Of a stretch of 64,000 nucleotides of DNA, positions 1 to 8,852 are shown in pieces (within the stretch, counting starts at the first letter, position 1; every line of letters starts with the position of its first letter). Source of the DNA: JBJGXI01 sp045635475 (GTDB lineage: Bacteria > Bacillota > Bacilli > Bacillales > Amphibacillaceae); the NCBI RefSeq assembly GCF_045635475.1, contig NZ_JBJGXI010000009.1, forward strand, positions 55,307 to 119,306, written 5' to 3'. A model generated the notes under the pieces. The model ran no database searches and was not told the origin of the DNA. It saw only the letters and a list, made by a program, of their open reading frames with translations. The position numbers and the translations under genes were made by a program.

Positions 1-606
1 CCCAATAAAACAAATACCCGTGCTATCCTTTTTATGTGCGGTTGCTAAATCATGTTCAGCAGCGATTTTTCTTACTTCCTTCTTCGGGATTTCACCTAAT
101 GGAAACATTACTTTCGCAAGCACATCTTGTGATAATTGATTTAAGAAATACGTTTGGTCTTTATTGTCATCAACGCCACGAAGCATTTCATAATGGTCAC
201 CAACTTTTTTCACTTGTGCATAATGACCAGTAGCTAAGTAATCCGCACCTAAGGATAATGCATGCTCTAGAAATGCTTTGAATTTAATTTCTTTATTACA
301 CATAACATCCGGATTCGGCGTGCGACCTGCTTTATATTCATTTAAAAAGTACGTGAATACCTTATCCCAGTATTGCTTTTCAAAATTAACAGCGTAGTAA
401 GGAATATCCAGTTGATTACATACGCGCACAACATCATCAAAATCTTCTGTTGCTGTACAAACGCCGTTTTCATCTGTATCATCCCAGTTTTTCATAAATA
501 TTCCTACAACATCATAGCCTTGTTGCTTTAATAGTAGTGCAGTAACAGATGAATCAACACCGCCACTCATCCCAACAACTACTCTTGTATCTTTATTATC
601 TTTCAT
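1..606 (-). CDS. mnmA: tRNA-uridine 2-sulfurtransferase MnmA (5' part only)
   Basis: This is the N-terminal 202 codons of MnmA; the gene runs off the left edge of the window. MnmA adenylates and then thiolates U34 of Lys, Glu and Gln tRNAs, taking sulfur from the IscS-type cysteine desulfurase encoded just upstream. The reverse strand from 606 reads ATG followed by a GMSGGVDSS pyrophosphatase P-loop near residue 15 and then the family segment VGIFMKNWDD. AGGAGGTGA lies 7 nt before the ATG. The start is 18 bp downstream of the iscS stop, so the two genes form one operon, the usual arrangement in Bacillaceae. Confidence 0.95.
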   Translation of the reverse strand, partial: MKDNKDTRVVVGMSGGVDSSVTALLLKQQGYDVVGIFMKNWDDTDENGVCTATEDFDDVVRVCNQLDIPYYAVNFEKQYWDKVFTYFLNEYKAGRTPNPDVMCNKEIKFKAFLEHALSLGADYLATGHYAQVKKVGDHYEMLRGVDDNKDQTYFLNQLSQDVLAKVMFPLGEIPKKEVRKIAAEHDLATAHKKDSTGICFIG

Positions 607-624
607 GGTGATTCACCTCCTAGA

Positions 625-1770
625 TTAATGCTTTGTTAATCGTTTAACAATTTTAGTTACCCGTTCTGCTGCTTCAACAACATTTTCTTCTGTATTGGCT
701 AATCCAAAACTGAATCGAATCGAGTTCACCGTTCTACGATCTTCTGAACCGTACATTGCCGACAATACATGCGAAGGCTCCACAGAACCAGCTGTACAAG
801 CACTGCCACTGGACGCTGCAATTCCAGACAAATCAAAGTTTGTTAACAAGGCTTCTACATTTGTACCGGGAAAGCTCAGATTAATAATAGTTGGAACTAT
901 TTTTTCTAGATTTCCATTAACAGCAAAATTAACTCCTGCTTTTTCTAAGTGATCGATAAATAATTGCTTATAGTTGCGGTACGTATTAACTTTTTCTTGT
1001 CTTTCCTTTACAGCTATTTCAACCGCATGCTGAAAGCCTTTAATTCCCGCAACATGCTCCGTCCCGGGACGACGCTTTCGTTCCTGCTGCCCACCATGTA
1101 ATAAAGATTGTACTTTTATGCCTTCTCTTGCATAAAGAAATCCAATTCCTTTTGGTCCGTTTATTTTATGAGAAGACACGGATAGTAAATCAACACCTAG
1201 TTCTTTTACATCTATATCCAACGTGCCATATGCTTGAACAGCATCGGTATGAAAATATGCTTGATGTTCTTTCAAGACAGCACCTATTTCTTTAATAGGC
1301 TGAATGACACCTGTTTCGTTATTTACATACATGACTGATACAACGATCGTATCATCGGTTAACGCTGCTTCTAGCTGCTTGACACTTACTTGCCCTTCCT
1401 CATTGACAGGTAGATAAGTAACCTTAAATCCTTGTTTTTCTAAATATTCAGCAGCATGAAGCGTTGCATGATGTTCGATTGTTGTTGTGATAATGTGATT
1501 TCCCTTATCCTTATTAACCATCGCAGAACCTATTAATGCTATATTATCAGCTTCTGTGCCACCACTCGTAAATATTATATCTTTTTCGGTAGCGTGAATG
1601 CTTTTAGCCATCACTGTTCTTGCCTGATCAAGTAATTGACGTGCTTTTCTACCAAAATGGTGCACACTGGAAGGATTTCCGTATATATCCTCAAGTGCTG
1701 GTATCATCGCTTGAATTACTTCCGGATGAACAGGAGTAGTCGCTGCATGGTCTAAATAGATTGGTTTCAT
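625..1770 (-). CDS. iscS: Cysteine desulfurase (IscS/YrvO type)
   Basis: PLP-dependent desulfurase of 381 aa that takes sulfur from cysteine as an enzyme-bound persulfide. Visible features are the N-terminal YLDHAATTP segment, the PLP lysine in SSHKINGPKG (about Lys202) and the persulfide cysteine in the SGSACTAG loop (about Cys325). An open frame continues upstream to 1803, but AAGGA sits just before the ATG at 1770 and family members begin MKPIYLDHAATTP, so 1770 is chosen. Position next to mnmA argues that its main client is tRNA 2-thiouridine. A paralogue in the NAD region (40939-42090) probably serves NadA instead. Confidence 0.95.
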   Translation of the reverse strand: MKPIYLDHAATTPVHPEVIQAMIPALEDIYGNPSSVHHFGRKARQLLDQARTVMAKSIHATEKDIIFTSGGTEADNIALIGSAMVNKDKGNHIITTTIEHHATLHAAEYLEKQGFKVTYLPVNEEGQVSVKQLEAALTDDTIVVSVMYVNNETGVIQPIKEIGAVLKEHQAYFHTDAVQAYGTLDIDVKELGVDLLSVSSHKINGPKGIGFLYAREGIKVQSLLHGGQQERKRRPGTEHVAGIKGFQHAVEIAVKERQEKVNTYRNYKQLFIDHLEKAGVNFAVNGNLEKIVPTIINLSFPGTNVEALLTNFDLSGIAASSGSACTAGSVEPSHVLSAMYGSEDRRTVNSIRFSFGLANTEENVVEAAERVTKIVKRLTKH

Positions 1771-1797
1771 CGTGATCCTTCCTTCGTTTAAGTGCGT

Positions 1798-1939
1798 GTT
1801 CAAAAAGGTGACGAATTAGCAGCAAGAAGGTCGAGGCGGTGAAGTCTAGAGGACCGCAGTGTAGGCTTTTCCTACATGAGGACCGGATAGACAAACCAAC
1901 TCTAGAGTTCGCCGCTGATTATTTGGCACCTTTTTGAAC
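1798..1939. repeat. Palindromic, structured intergenic repeat-like element
   Basis: A 142-bp element between iscS and cymR is bounded by a perfect 13-bp inverted repeat: GTTCAAAAAGGTG at 1798-1810 and its complement at 1927-1939. Inside are a hairpin GTAGG-CTTTT-CCTAC (1861-1875) and roughly complementary arms GGCGGTGAAGTCTAGAG / CTCTAGAGTTCGCC, so the whole unit can fold into one long branched structure. It has no plausible ORF. Its layout resembles the dispersed structured repeats of Bacillaceae genomes. A second copy was not seen in this window, so membership of a repeat family is inferred. Confidence 0.7.
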
Positions 1940-1946
1940 AACCTCT

Positions 1947-2366
1947 TTAAATGTAAAACATGTAAGGCTCCTGGCTATCATCATCCCCATGCTTCTGTAA
2001 GTCATCCAAGGTTGTCGTGTCAAGAACATCTTTGACTGCATCTCGTATACGCATCCATAGGGCTTGTTTTGCTGGCTCTTCGTCCTCGATTCCTTCAACA
2101 GGGGTTATCGGTCCTTCTAGAACACGAATAATATCGCCTGCAGTAATTTCTGTAGGATCTTTTGCTAACATGTACCCTCCGTATGCACCACGAACACTTT
2201 TAACTAAAGATGCATTTCGCAATGGTGCAATCAACTGCTCTAAATAATGCTCCGATAAATTATTATCCGTTGCAATGGTTTTTAATGAGATTGGTCCATC
2301 TCCCATATGCTTAGCCAATTCAATCATAATTGTTAATCCATAACGTCCTTTTGTAGAAATTTTCAC
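1947..2366 (-). CDS. cymR: Rrf2-family cysteine metabolism repressor CymR
   Basis: 139-aa Rrf2-type winged-helix regulator. The N-terminus MKISTKGRYGL is typical, the HTH spans about residues 25-60 (ending SVRGAYGGY), and the Fe-S cysteine trio of IscR-like members is absent, as expected for CymR. In B. subtilis CymR works with the cysteine synthase CysK to repress sulfur uptake and cysteine synthesis genes. It lies directly upstream of iscS and mnmA on the same strand, separated by the structured element at 1798-1939. The start at 2366 is preceded by an AGGTGAA-type site. An extended -10 promoter lies about 165 bp upstream. Confidence 0.9.
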   Translation of the reverse strand: MKISTKGRYGLTIMIELAKHMGDGPISLKTIATDNNLSEHYLEQLIAPLRNASLVKSVRGAYGGYMLAKDPTEITAGDIIRVLEGPITPVEGIEDEEPAKQALWMRIRDAVKDVLDTTTLDDLQKHGDDDSQEPYMFYI

Positions 2367-2670
2367 CTAATTCACCTCTTCATATACCAGATACACGATT
2401 TGTTCTTTTCTATTACAATTTAAAGTTGATTCTAGTATTTATAGTTTATTTTACCTCTTTTAAGGCGTTTATAAAATGAAATGAAACTATTGTTCTTAAT
2501 TTAGGATGATTTCTTGTCTTTAACAACCGCTATTATAGCATGAATGGCAAGTTTCTTGCATTTTTTTAGGATTGTGATTACGCTAAAAATAGATATTTTA
2601 TTTGAAAATAGTGCAATCGTCAAGCATAAAATTCTGCTGCCTGACCGTTTGGTATAAAGGAGCTATAATG
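2367..2670. promoter_or_regulatory. Divergent cymR/rarA intergenic region with candidate cymR promoter
   Basis: AT-rich 304-bp region between divergent genes. On the reverse strand TGCTATAAT (extended -10; hexamer 2537-2532) is the best cymR promoter candidate and would give a leader of about 160 nt. No good -35 was found, and no palindrome suggesting autoregulation is evident. On the forward strand TTGAAA (2602-2607) with CATAAA 17 bp later is a weak rarA promoter candidate. Confidence 0.4.
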
Positions 2671-3948
2671 ATGAGCCAAAAACCACTCGCATTTCGGATG
2701 CGTCCACAAAGTATAGACGAAATTATCGGACAATCTCATTTAGTCGGTAACGGCAAAATGGTTAAAAGAATGGTAGATGCCAATCGCCTTGCATCAATGA
2801 TTTTATTTGGTCCACCTGGAACTGGTAAAACATCAATGGCAATGGCATTAGCAAAAAATCTAAACTTACGATTTAAAATGTTAAATGCAGTTGTAGATAA
2901 GAAAAAAGATATGGAAATCGCTGTCGAAGAAGCGAAAATGTCAGGACAGTTAGTGCTTATTTTAGATGAAGTTCACCGACTAGATAAAGCGAAGCAAGAT
3001 TTTCTATTACCACATGTAGAAAGTAATCTAGTTACATTGATAGGTTGTACAACAAGTAATCCTTATCACTCTATTAACCCTGCCATTCGTAGTCGCTGTC
3101 ACTTGTTTGAGCTTCACCGCCTAGAAGAAGATGATATACGACAAGCCATTGACCGGGCAATCTCGGATGAAACGAATGGGTTTGGAAAGTTGAATTTGAA
3201 CGTAACAGAAGATGCATTAAAGCATTTTGCCACTGCTGCCAATGGCGATTTGCGTGCAGCATTGAATGGGTTAGAGTTAGCTGCCTTTTCCACACCGCAA
3301 AACGGCGAGGTAAGTATTCTGATTGATATAGCTGTCGCAGAGCAATGTATGCAGAAGAAAAGTTTTTCACATGATAAGAACGGGGACGCCCATTATGACG
3401 TGCTATCCGCTTTTCAAAAATCAATTAGAGGCAGTGATGTTAACGCGGCACTCCATTATTTGGCGAGATTAATTGAAGCAGGTGATCTAGATAGTATAGC
3501 AAGAAGAATGATTGTTTGTGCCTATGAGGATATTGGGATTGCAAATCCACAAGCTGGCCCACGTGCATTAGCTGCTGTTGAAGCAGCAGAGCGTGTTGGC
3601 TTTCCTGAAGCCCGCATTCCTTTGTCAGTTGCTATTGTTGAATTATGTTTATCACCAAAATCCAATAGTGCGTATTCCGCACTTGATGAAGCATTGTCCG
3701 ATATTCGGACAGGAAATGTTGGTGATATTCCGTTGCATTTAAAAGATGCCCATTACAAAGGAGCCAAGCATTTAGGTAGAGGAATAGATTACAAGTATCC
3801 ACACAGCTATGAAGGCGGTTGGGTAAAACAGCAATATTTGCCGGATAACTTGAAACACAAACAATACTATCGTCCTAAAAATACTGGTAAATTCGAACTA
3901 TCATTAAAGCAAGTATATGAAAAAATTATTGAGAAAAATAGAAAGTAA
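2671..3948 (+). CDS. rarA: Replication-associated recombination ATPase RarA (MgsA/YrvN)
   Basis: 425-aa AAA+ ATPase of the RarA/WRNIP1 family, related to clamp-loader subunits and RuvB, acting at stalled replication forks with SSB. Walker A GPPGTGKT lies at about 47-54 and Walker B ending LDEVHR near 94-103; sensor and arginine regions follow. The C-terminal part carries the family tetramerisation region and ends in the basic GGWVKQQYLPD... tail. The frame is open back to a TTG at 2602, but AAAGGAG at 2656-2662 fits ATG at 2671 (or 2668). It is monocistronic and divergent from cymR, as in B. subtilis. Confidence 0.93.
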   Translation: MSQKPLAFRMRPQSIDEIIGQSHLVGNGKMVKRMVDANRLASMILFGPPGTGKTSMAMALAKNLNLRFKMLNAVVDKKKDMEIAVEEAKMSGQLVLILDEVHRLDKAKQDFLLPHVESNLVTLIGCTTSNPYHSINPAIRSRCHLFELHRLEEDDIRQAIDRAISDETNGFGKLNLNVTEDALKHFATAANGDLRAALNGLELAAFSTPQNGEVSILIDIAVAEQCMQKKSFSHDKNGDAHYDVLSAFQKSIRGSDVNAALHYLARLIEAGDLDSIARRMIVCAYEDIGIANPQAGPRALAAVEAAERVGFPEARIPLSVAIVELCLSPKSNSAYSALDEALSDIRTGNVGDIPLHLKDAHYKGAKHLGRGIDYKYPHSYEGGWVKQQYLPDNLKHKQYYRPKNTGKFELSLKQVYEKIIEKNRK

Positions 3949-4065
3949 TGAATTAATAGTATAATTATAACTCTTTCCGGTAATGCTATCAGTAAAATTA
4001 ACATTCTAGTTCTATTAAATTAATTTAAAAAACACATAGCATACATGAGAAGGAGTGGAATTATT

Positions 4066-4764
4066 TTGGTGAAAGTAAGACAGGACGCTTGGTCCCATGA
4101 AGATGATTTATTATTAGCTGAAACTGTATTACGTCATATTAGAGAAGGAAGCACGCAATTAAACGCGTTTGAAGAAGTTGGTGATAAATTAAATAGAACT
4201 TCTGCCGCTTGCGGATTTCGCTGGAACGCTGAAGTAAGAAAACGTTATGAACAAGCGGTTTCGATTGCCAAAAGACAGCGCAAGGAGAAAAAACGCGCAA
4301 TGGCTAAATCTCAAAAAACAATCCATCATCAAACAGCCTTGCCACAAGCCGCAAACATGTCGTTTGATGCATCTGCTTTTGAAGACTCTACCTATATGGA
4401 AGAAGACGAGGAACAGGTAGAAAGTAGTATACCAGTAATGAATACGAATAGATCTATGAGTTTAGATTCAGTAATTGATTATCTATCAACGATGAAACAT
4501 GATTATTATGAATCTAATCGTTCCAAGAAAAATCTAGTGAAGCTAGAAGAGGAAAACAAATCTCTAAGTGAAGAAAATCAAATGATGCATAAGAAAGTGC
4601 AACAATTGCAGGAACAATTAAGTACCATTCAAGAAGACTATCAAGTTCTTATTCAAATTATGGATAGAGCAAGAAAAATGGTCGTATTTGATGAAGATGG
4701 TAACATTCCAAGTCCAGCATTCCGAATGGAAAAGAACGGCAATTTAGAACAAGTTGCTAGATAA
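4066..4764 (+). CDS. rsfA: RsfA-family prespore-specific transcription factor
   Basis: About 232 aa. The N-terminus VRQDAWSHEDDLLLAETVLRH followed by GFRWN is the Myb/SANT-like DNA-binding domain of RsfA/YlbO regulators, which tune forespore gene expression. Next come a basic stretch (about 75-95), an acidic low-complexity linker, and a coiled coil (about 160-200) likely to mediate dimerisation. AGAAGGAG at 4048-4055 is placed for the TTG at 4066, with GTG 4069 as alternative; the upstream ATG at 4045 overlaps the ribosome site and is rejected. The gene converges on aspS, with the repeat element and 6S RNA between them. Confidence 0.88.
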   Translation: MVKVRQDAWSHEDDLLLAETVLRHIREGSTQLNAFEEVGDKLNRTSAACGFRWNAEVRKRYEQAVSIAKRQRKEKKRAMAKSQKTIHHQTALPQAANMSFDASAFEDSTYMEEDEEQVESSIPVMNTNRSMSLDSVIDYLSTMKHDYYESNRSKKNLVKLEEENKSLSEENQMMHKKVQQLQEQLSTIQEDYQVLIQIMDRARKMVVFDEDGNIPSPAFRMEKNGNLEQVAR

Positions 4765-4778
4765 TCTGTTGATGCGGC

Positions 4779-4980
4779 GCTGTGGAAAAATGCGCCCTTT
4801 CCGCGGGAACGCTGGAGTGGCGTATTTTCCCACAGCTTAAAGTAGTATTCTGTTACACACCTTTTATGAAGCGTAGGCCCTATACTTTGACTCCTGCGGG
4901 ACTAGGGGACTAGCGGCGTAAGTGAGACCCCGCAGCGCGAGGAGGCTCACTAGCCCCCGCGGAAAGCAAAGTGTAGGGCC
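4779..4980. repeat. Composite GC-rich palindromic repeat, copy A
   Basis: Two palindromic halves in opposite orientation. Half 1 (4779-4836) is closed by an 18-bp imperfect inverted repeat starting GCTGTGGAAAAAT. Half 2 (4876-4980) is closed by GGCCCTATACTTTG / CAAAGTGTAGGGCC and contains GTGAG...CTCAC and CCCCGCGGAAAG. The bridge and borders match copy B at 10295-10610 almost base for base. Compared with B, half 1 lacks about 60 bp of its centre and the half 2 loop is shorter. The GC-rich TTTCCGCGGG/CTGCGGGGTC type is a common Bacillaceae intergenic repeat. Confidence 0.85.
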
Positions 4981-5081
4981 GGAGCGGTGCACATGTATGA
5001 TTAGTGCGCACCTATGCACTACGTCGCATTCTAGCTAAATCATGAAGACTGTAAAGCTAGGCGGTAATGCCACATTAATAG

Positions 5082-5117
5082 AAAAGCCATGAGATTTATA
5101 AAATCTCATGGCTTTTT
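5082..5117. terminator. Bidirectional intrinsic terminator (rsfA / 6S RNA)
   Basis: A perfect 16-bp stem AAAAGCCATGAGATTT with a 3-nt loop and T-runs on both sides. It can end rsfA transcription rightward and the 6S RNA, plus any aspS readthrough, leftward. Confidence 0.9.
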
Positions 5118-5119
5118 GT

Positions 5120-5323
5120 TATGTAACGTTCAATCCCAATTGTGCCGTCCATTTAGTTGAGTTTTGATCCCCGCTTGTATGCAGGTGGGTGCCCGGTTCC
5201 TTATCTTATACTTCCTCTTTACTGAGGCATGTATGCCATAAGAAAACCAAAGGCTCCCATTCTAGTTATGTTCGGTCAAAACATCAATAATTAAACGGAC
5301 ACATCAGGATTGTTTTTTATTGT
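5120..5323 (-). ncRNA. bsrB: 6S RNA (BsrB-like), regulator of sigma-A RNA polymerase
   Basis: Located directly downstream of aspS, the position of the B. subtilis 203-nt 6S RNA gene. The reverse strand gives about 200 nt whose ends pair: CAATCCTGATGTGTCCGTT near the 5' end against GGACGGCACAATTGGGATTG near the 3' end, with further pairing inside. This gives the closed rod with internal bulges that is typical of 6S. It has its own sigma-A promoter (TTGAAA/TATTAT) and ends just before the terminator at 5082-5117. 6S RNA mimics an open promoter and sequesters the housekeeping polymerase. Exact ends are estimated from the promoter and terminator. Confidence 0.85.
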
Positions 5324-5329
5324 AATTAA

Positions 5330-5358
5330 ATAATAACATATTAAAGCGCTTTTTTCAA
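5330..5358 (-). promoter_or_regulatory. Sigma-A promoter of the 6S RNA
   Basis: On the reverse strand TTGAAA (5358-5353), a 17-bp spacer and TATTAT (5335-5330). Predicted transcription start near 5323. It lies between the aspS stop and the 6S RNA, so the RNA is independent of aspS. Confidence 0.8.
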
Positions 5359-5395
5359 TTGCACTTATATGACATTTTGCTTACAACTACAACGA

Positions 5396-7174
5396 CTACT
5401 CGTCTTCCTGCTTAAGTTTTAGTTGCAAATTAAGTTCTTCAAGCTGGCTTTCACTAACATCTCCAGGTGCCTCTGTTAATAAACAAGAAGCAGATGCTGT
5501 TTTCGGGAACAGGATCGTATCTCTTAAGTTGTTTCTTCCAGCGAGAAGCATCACCATACGATCAAATCCAAGTGCAATCCCACCATGTGGTGGTGCACCA
5601 AATTCCAGAGCGTCAAGCAAAAAGCCAAATTGTGCTCTTGCTTCTTCTTCTGAGAAACCCAATACTTCAAACATCTTGTTTTGCAATTCGCTCTGGTAAA
5701 TACGAAGTGAACCTCCACCAAGTTCATAACCGTTTAATACAAGGTCATATGCTTGAGCTTTGACATCACCAGGGTTACTATCTAACTTATCAATATCTTC
5801 TACAGCTGGCATTGTAAATGGATGGTGTGCTGCAAAATATCTTCCTAATTCTTCGTCGTACTCGAAAAGTGGCCAATCTGTTACCCATAAGAAATTAAAG
5901 GCAGTTTCATCAATTAATTGTAGTTGCTTACCTAGCTTCATTCTTAGTGCCCCAAGACTATCATATACAACACTCGTCTTGTCAGCTACGAATAACAATA
6001 AATCAGATTCTTCTACTTGTAACTGCTGCTTCAAAGCATCAACCTCTTGCTCTGTTAAGAACTTAGAAATTGGTCCTTTTAACGTATCTTCTTCAGCTTT
6101 CAACCAAGCTAATCCTTTTGCTCCGTATATTTTAACAAATTCGGTTAACCCGTCGATGTCCTTACGTGAAAACTTAGTTGCTGCTCCTTTTACATTTAAG
6201 GCACTAACCTTGCCTCCAGAAGTTACGGCACTTTCAAACACTTTGAATCCTGAGCCTTGAACAATTTCGGATACATTTACAAGTTCCATCGCAAATCGTG
6301 TATCTGGCTTATCTGATCCAAATCGTTCCATTGCTTCATCGTAGCTTAAGTGTTCAAATGGTGTTTCGATATTAACTTCTTTTACTTCTGCCATCATTTT
6401 TTTCATCATTCGTTCTGTCATTTCCATAATATCATCACTTGTCATAAATGATGTCTCAATATCAATTTGGGTAAATTCCGGCTGACGGTCAGCACGTAAA
6501 TCTTCGTCACGGAAGCAACGTGCAAATTGATAATAACGTTCAAATCCTGACACCATTAACAACTGTTTAAATAACTGTGGCGATTGTGGCAATGCATAAA
6601 AGTGTCCCGGATGGACTCGGCTTGGTACTAGATAGTCACGCGCACCTTCAGGCGTGCTTTTCGTCAGCATTGGTGTTTCCATTTCTAAATATTCTTCCTC
6701 ATTCAAGAAGCTACGAATTACTTGTGTTGCCTTGTGGCGAAGCTTGAACGTTTGTTGCATCGGTTCACGGCGCAAATCAAGATAGCGATACTTTAATCGT
6801 AAGTCTTCTGCAACATCCGTCTCATCTTGAATTTGAAACGGAGGGTTCTTTGCTTTGTTAAGGATTGTAATTTCTTCTACAATCACTTCGATTTCCCCTG
6901 TATTCATTTTCGGATTTATTGTTGTTGCTTCACGAGCTACAACTTTCCCAACAACCTCTAATACATATTCACTTCTTACCTTATTAGCTACTTCCAAGGC
7001 TTGTGCCGATACATCTGGATTAAAGACAACTTGGACTAATCCCGATCTGTCACGAAGATCAATAAATATTAAGCCCCCTAAATCTCGACGCTTTTGTACC
7101 CATCCTTTTAGTTGAACACGTTCACCTACATCACTGTTTCTCAATACCCCTACCATTTGTCGCTGTTCTGACAT
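5396..7174 (-). CDS. aspS: Aspartyl-tRNA synthetase
   Basis: 592-aa class IIb synthetase that charges tRNA-Asp (or tRNA-Asx where Gln/Asn amidation is used). In order: OB-fold anticodon domain (about 1-105, GWVQKRRDLGGLIFIDLRD), motif 2 (RCFRDEDLRADRQPEF), the bacterial GAD insert, and motif 3 (GIALGFDRM). ATG 7174 is preceded by AAGGAGG, giving the same length as the B. subtilis enzyme; the in-frame ORF to 7213 lies inside hisS. The start is 1 nt past the hisS stop, so both are translated from the T-box controlled message. Confidence 0.97.
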   Translation of the reverse strand: MSEQRQMVGVLRNSDVGERVQLKGWVQKRRDLGGLIFIDLRDRSGLVQVVFNPDVSAQALEVANKVRSEYVLEVVGKVVAREATTINPKMNTGEIEVIVEEITILNKAKNPPFQIQDETDVAEDLRLKYRYLDLRREPMQQTFKLRHKATQVIRSFLNEEEYLEMETPMLTKSTPEGARDYLVPSRVHPGHFYALPQSPQLFKQLLMVSGFERYYQFARCFRDEDLRADRQPEFTQIDIETSFMTSDDIMEMTERMMKKMMAEVKEVNIETPFEHLSYDEAMERFGSDKPDTRFAMELVNVSEIVQGSGFKVFESAVTSGGKVSALNVKGAATKFSRKDIDGLTEFVKIYGAKGLAWLKAEEDTLKGPISKFLTEQEVDALKQQLQVEESDLLLFVADKTSVVYDSLGALRMKLGKQLQLIDETAFNFLWVTDWPLFEYDEELGRYFAAHHPFTMPAVEDIDKLDSNPGDVKAQAYDLVLNGYELGGGSLRIYQSELQNKMFEVLGFSEEEARAQFGFLLDALEFGAPPHGGIALGFDRMVMLLAGRNNLRDTILFPKTASASCLLTEAPGDVSESQLEELNLQLKLKQEDE

Positions 7175-7175
7175 G

Positions 7176-8456
7176 TTACTTTCCTCCTTGCAACTGTTCC
7201 TGCAAATAATCAACTATATCTTTAAAAGCGATTTCCGTTTGTTCACCAGTATCCATCTGCTTGACAGTAACGATCTGTCTAGTTAACTCGTCTTCCCCGA
7301 TAACAATAACGTATTTAGCACGTTTCCGATCAGCTGCTTTAAATTGTGCTTTGAATTTCTTATCTAAATAATCCTTATCTACCTGTATACCTGCTTTACG
7401 CAATGCATAAGTCAGACGTACCGCCTCGATATTTGTCTCTTCACCCATGGAAATAATATAACAATCCAATGCTTCATCAATAGGAAGTCCCACACCTTCT
7501 GCTTCCAATGCCATTAGCAGTCGTTCAATACTAAAAGCAAAGCCAATACCAGGCGTTTCTGGTCCGCCTAAATCCTGCACTAAACCGTTGTAACGACCTC
7601 CGCCAGACAGTGTTGTAATCGCACCGAATCCTTCTGCTTCACTCATGATTTCAAAAGCAGTATGATTATAATAGTCCAAGCCACGAACTAGGTTCTTATC
7701 AACCACATAGGCAATACCCATAGCATCAAGGTACTGTTTTACTTTTTCAAAATATGCCATCGAATCTTCGTTTAAGTAATCTAAAATAGAAGGCGCTGCT
7801 AGCATTGCTGGGTGTTCTCGATCCTTTTTACAATCCAAAATACGCATCGGATTTTGCTCTAGGCGCAACTGACAATCCTCACATAATTCTTCTTTTACTG
7901 GCTTAAAGTGGTCAATAAGTGCTTGTCTGTGATTGGTTCTGCTTTCAGTATCCCCTAAGCTATTTATAACAAGCTTTAAAGAACGGAGTCCGAGTTGTTG
8001 ATAAGCTTCCATTGCTAATGATATTACCTCTGCATCAATAGCTGGGTCATCACTTCCTAGCGCTTCGACACCGAATTGAACAAACTGTCGCATTCTTCCT
8101 TGTTGCGGTCTTTCGTAACGGAACATTGGACCAAAGTAAAACAATTTTGTCGGCTGATTGGCTGAGCCAAACATTTTGTTTTCAACAAAAGCTCGTACAA
8201 CAGATGCTGTTCCTTCAGGTCTTAACGTAATACTTCGGTCACCGCGATCAGTGAACGTGTACATTTCCTTTTGTACGATATCCGTTGAATCACCTACACC
8301 TCGCTGAAATAATTCGGTATGCTCGAAAATTGGTGTCCGGATTTCTTTATAATCGTAACGTCGACATAAATCAGTTAACACCTTTTCTACGTATTGCCAT
8401 TTTTCTGTGTATCCTGGCAAAAGATCTTGTGTTCCTCTTGGTGCTTTAATATTCAT
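7176..8456 (-). CDS. hisS: Histidyl-tRNA synthetase
   Basis: 426-aa class IIa synthetase for tRNA-His. Motif 1 region begins at APRGTQDLLPG, motif 2 is FRYERPQQGRMRQF, the histidine-binding segments LVRGLDYYNHTAFE and GGRYNGL are intact, motif 3 includes GIGFAFSIERL, and an anticodon-binding domain fills the C-terminal 95 residues. It is the first gene of the hisS-aspS operon. The T-box leader 130-390 bp upstream indicates control by uncharged tRNA. Confidence 0.97.
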   Translation of the reverse strand: MNIKAPRGTQDLLPGYTEKWQYVEKVLTDLCRRYDYKEIRTPIFEHTELFQRGVGDSTDIVQKEMYTFTDRGDRSITLRPEGTASVVRAFVENKMFGSANQPTKLFYFGPMFRYERPQQGRMRQFVQFGVEALGSDDPAIDAEVISLAMEAYQQLGLRSLKLVINSLGDTESRTNHRQALIDHFKPVKEELCEDCQLRLEQNPMRILDCKKDREHPAMLAAPSILDYLNEDSMAYFEKVKQYLDAMGIAYVVDKNLVRGLDYYNHTAFEIMSEAEGFGAITTLSGGGRYNGLVQDLGGPETPGIGFAFSIERLLMALEAEGVGLPIDEALDCYIISMGEETNIEAVRLTYALRKAGIQVDKDYLDKKFKAQFKAADRKRAKYVIVIGEDELTRQIVTVKQMDTGEQTEIAFKDIVDYLQEQLQGGK

Positions 8457-8587
8457 ATAAGTACCCCCTCACTCTTCTGGTCACGCTTGTGTCATTATGT
8501 ATACATTCGCACCGTATTTTGCGAAGTAACGATATTTTGAATCGAATCTGTTCTGAATTCAGTAACAACTCTAAAAATGGACAAAAA

Positions 8588-8846
8588 TAAACTCCCGTCC
8601 CTTAGTAAAAAGGGACGGGAGTTCACCCGCGTTGCCACCCTAGTTGAGGTTGTCATACAACCTCCACTTTCACAGATAACGCCTGCAAGACGTTTGTATT
8701 TACTCCGTTCGTTTCAATACAAAACCTAAGGAATGTCTTTCATCAGGTTATCATGTAGAATACTTTCAGCCTATGGTATCCAATCTCTTTCCATGACATG
8801 CTCTGAGTACTTTTTCCGTCATCAGCTTTCCGATTCAATTTTAATT
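8588..8846 (-). promoter_or_regulatory. T-box leader RNA controlling hisS-aspS
   Basis: The reverse strand carries the T-box AGGGTGGCAACGCGGG (8641-8626), which binds the tRNA acceptor end, followed by a terminator with a 14-bp stem (8590-8603 / 8610-8623) and a T-rich tail. Upstream is a stem I region with GATGACGGAAAAAGTA and AGAG-type conserved bases. The probable specifier loop reads TACATGATAA (8757-8748), where CAT (His) and GAT (Asp) overlap, so the sensed tRNA cannot be fixed by eye. Uncharged tRNA should stabilise the antiterminator and switch the operon on. Confidence 0.93.
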
Positions 8847-8852
8847 GTTCTA

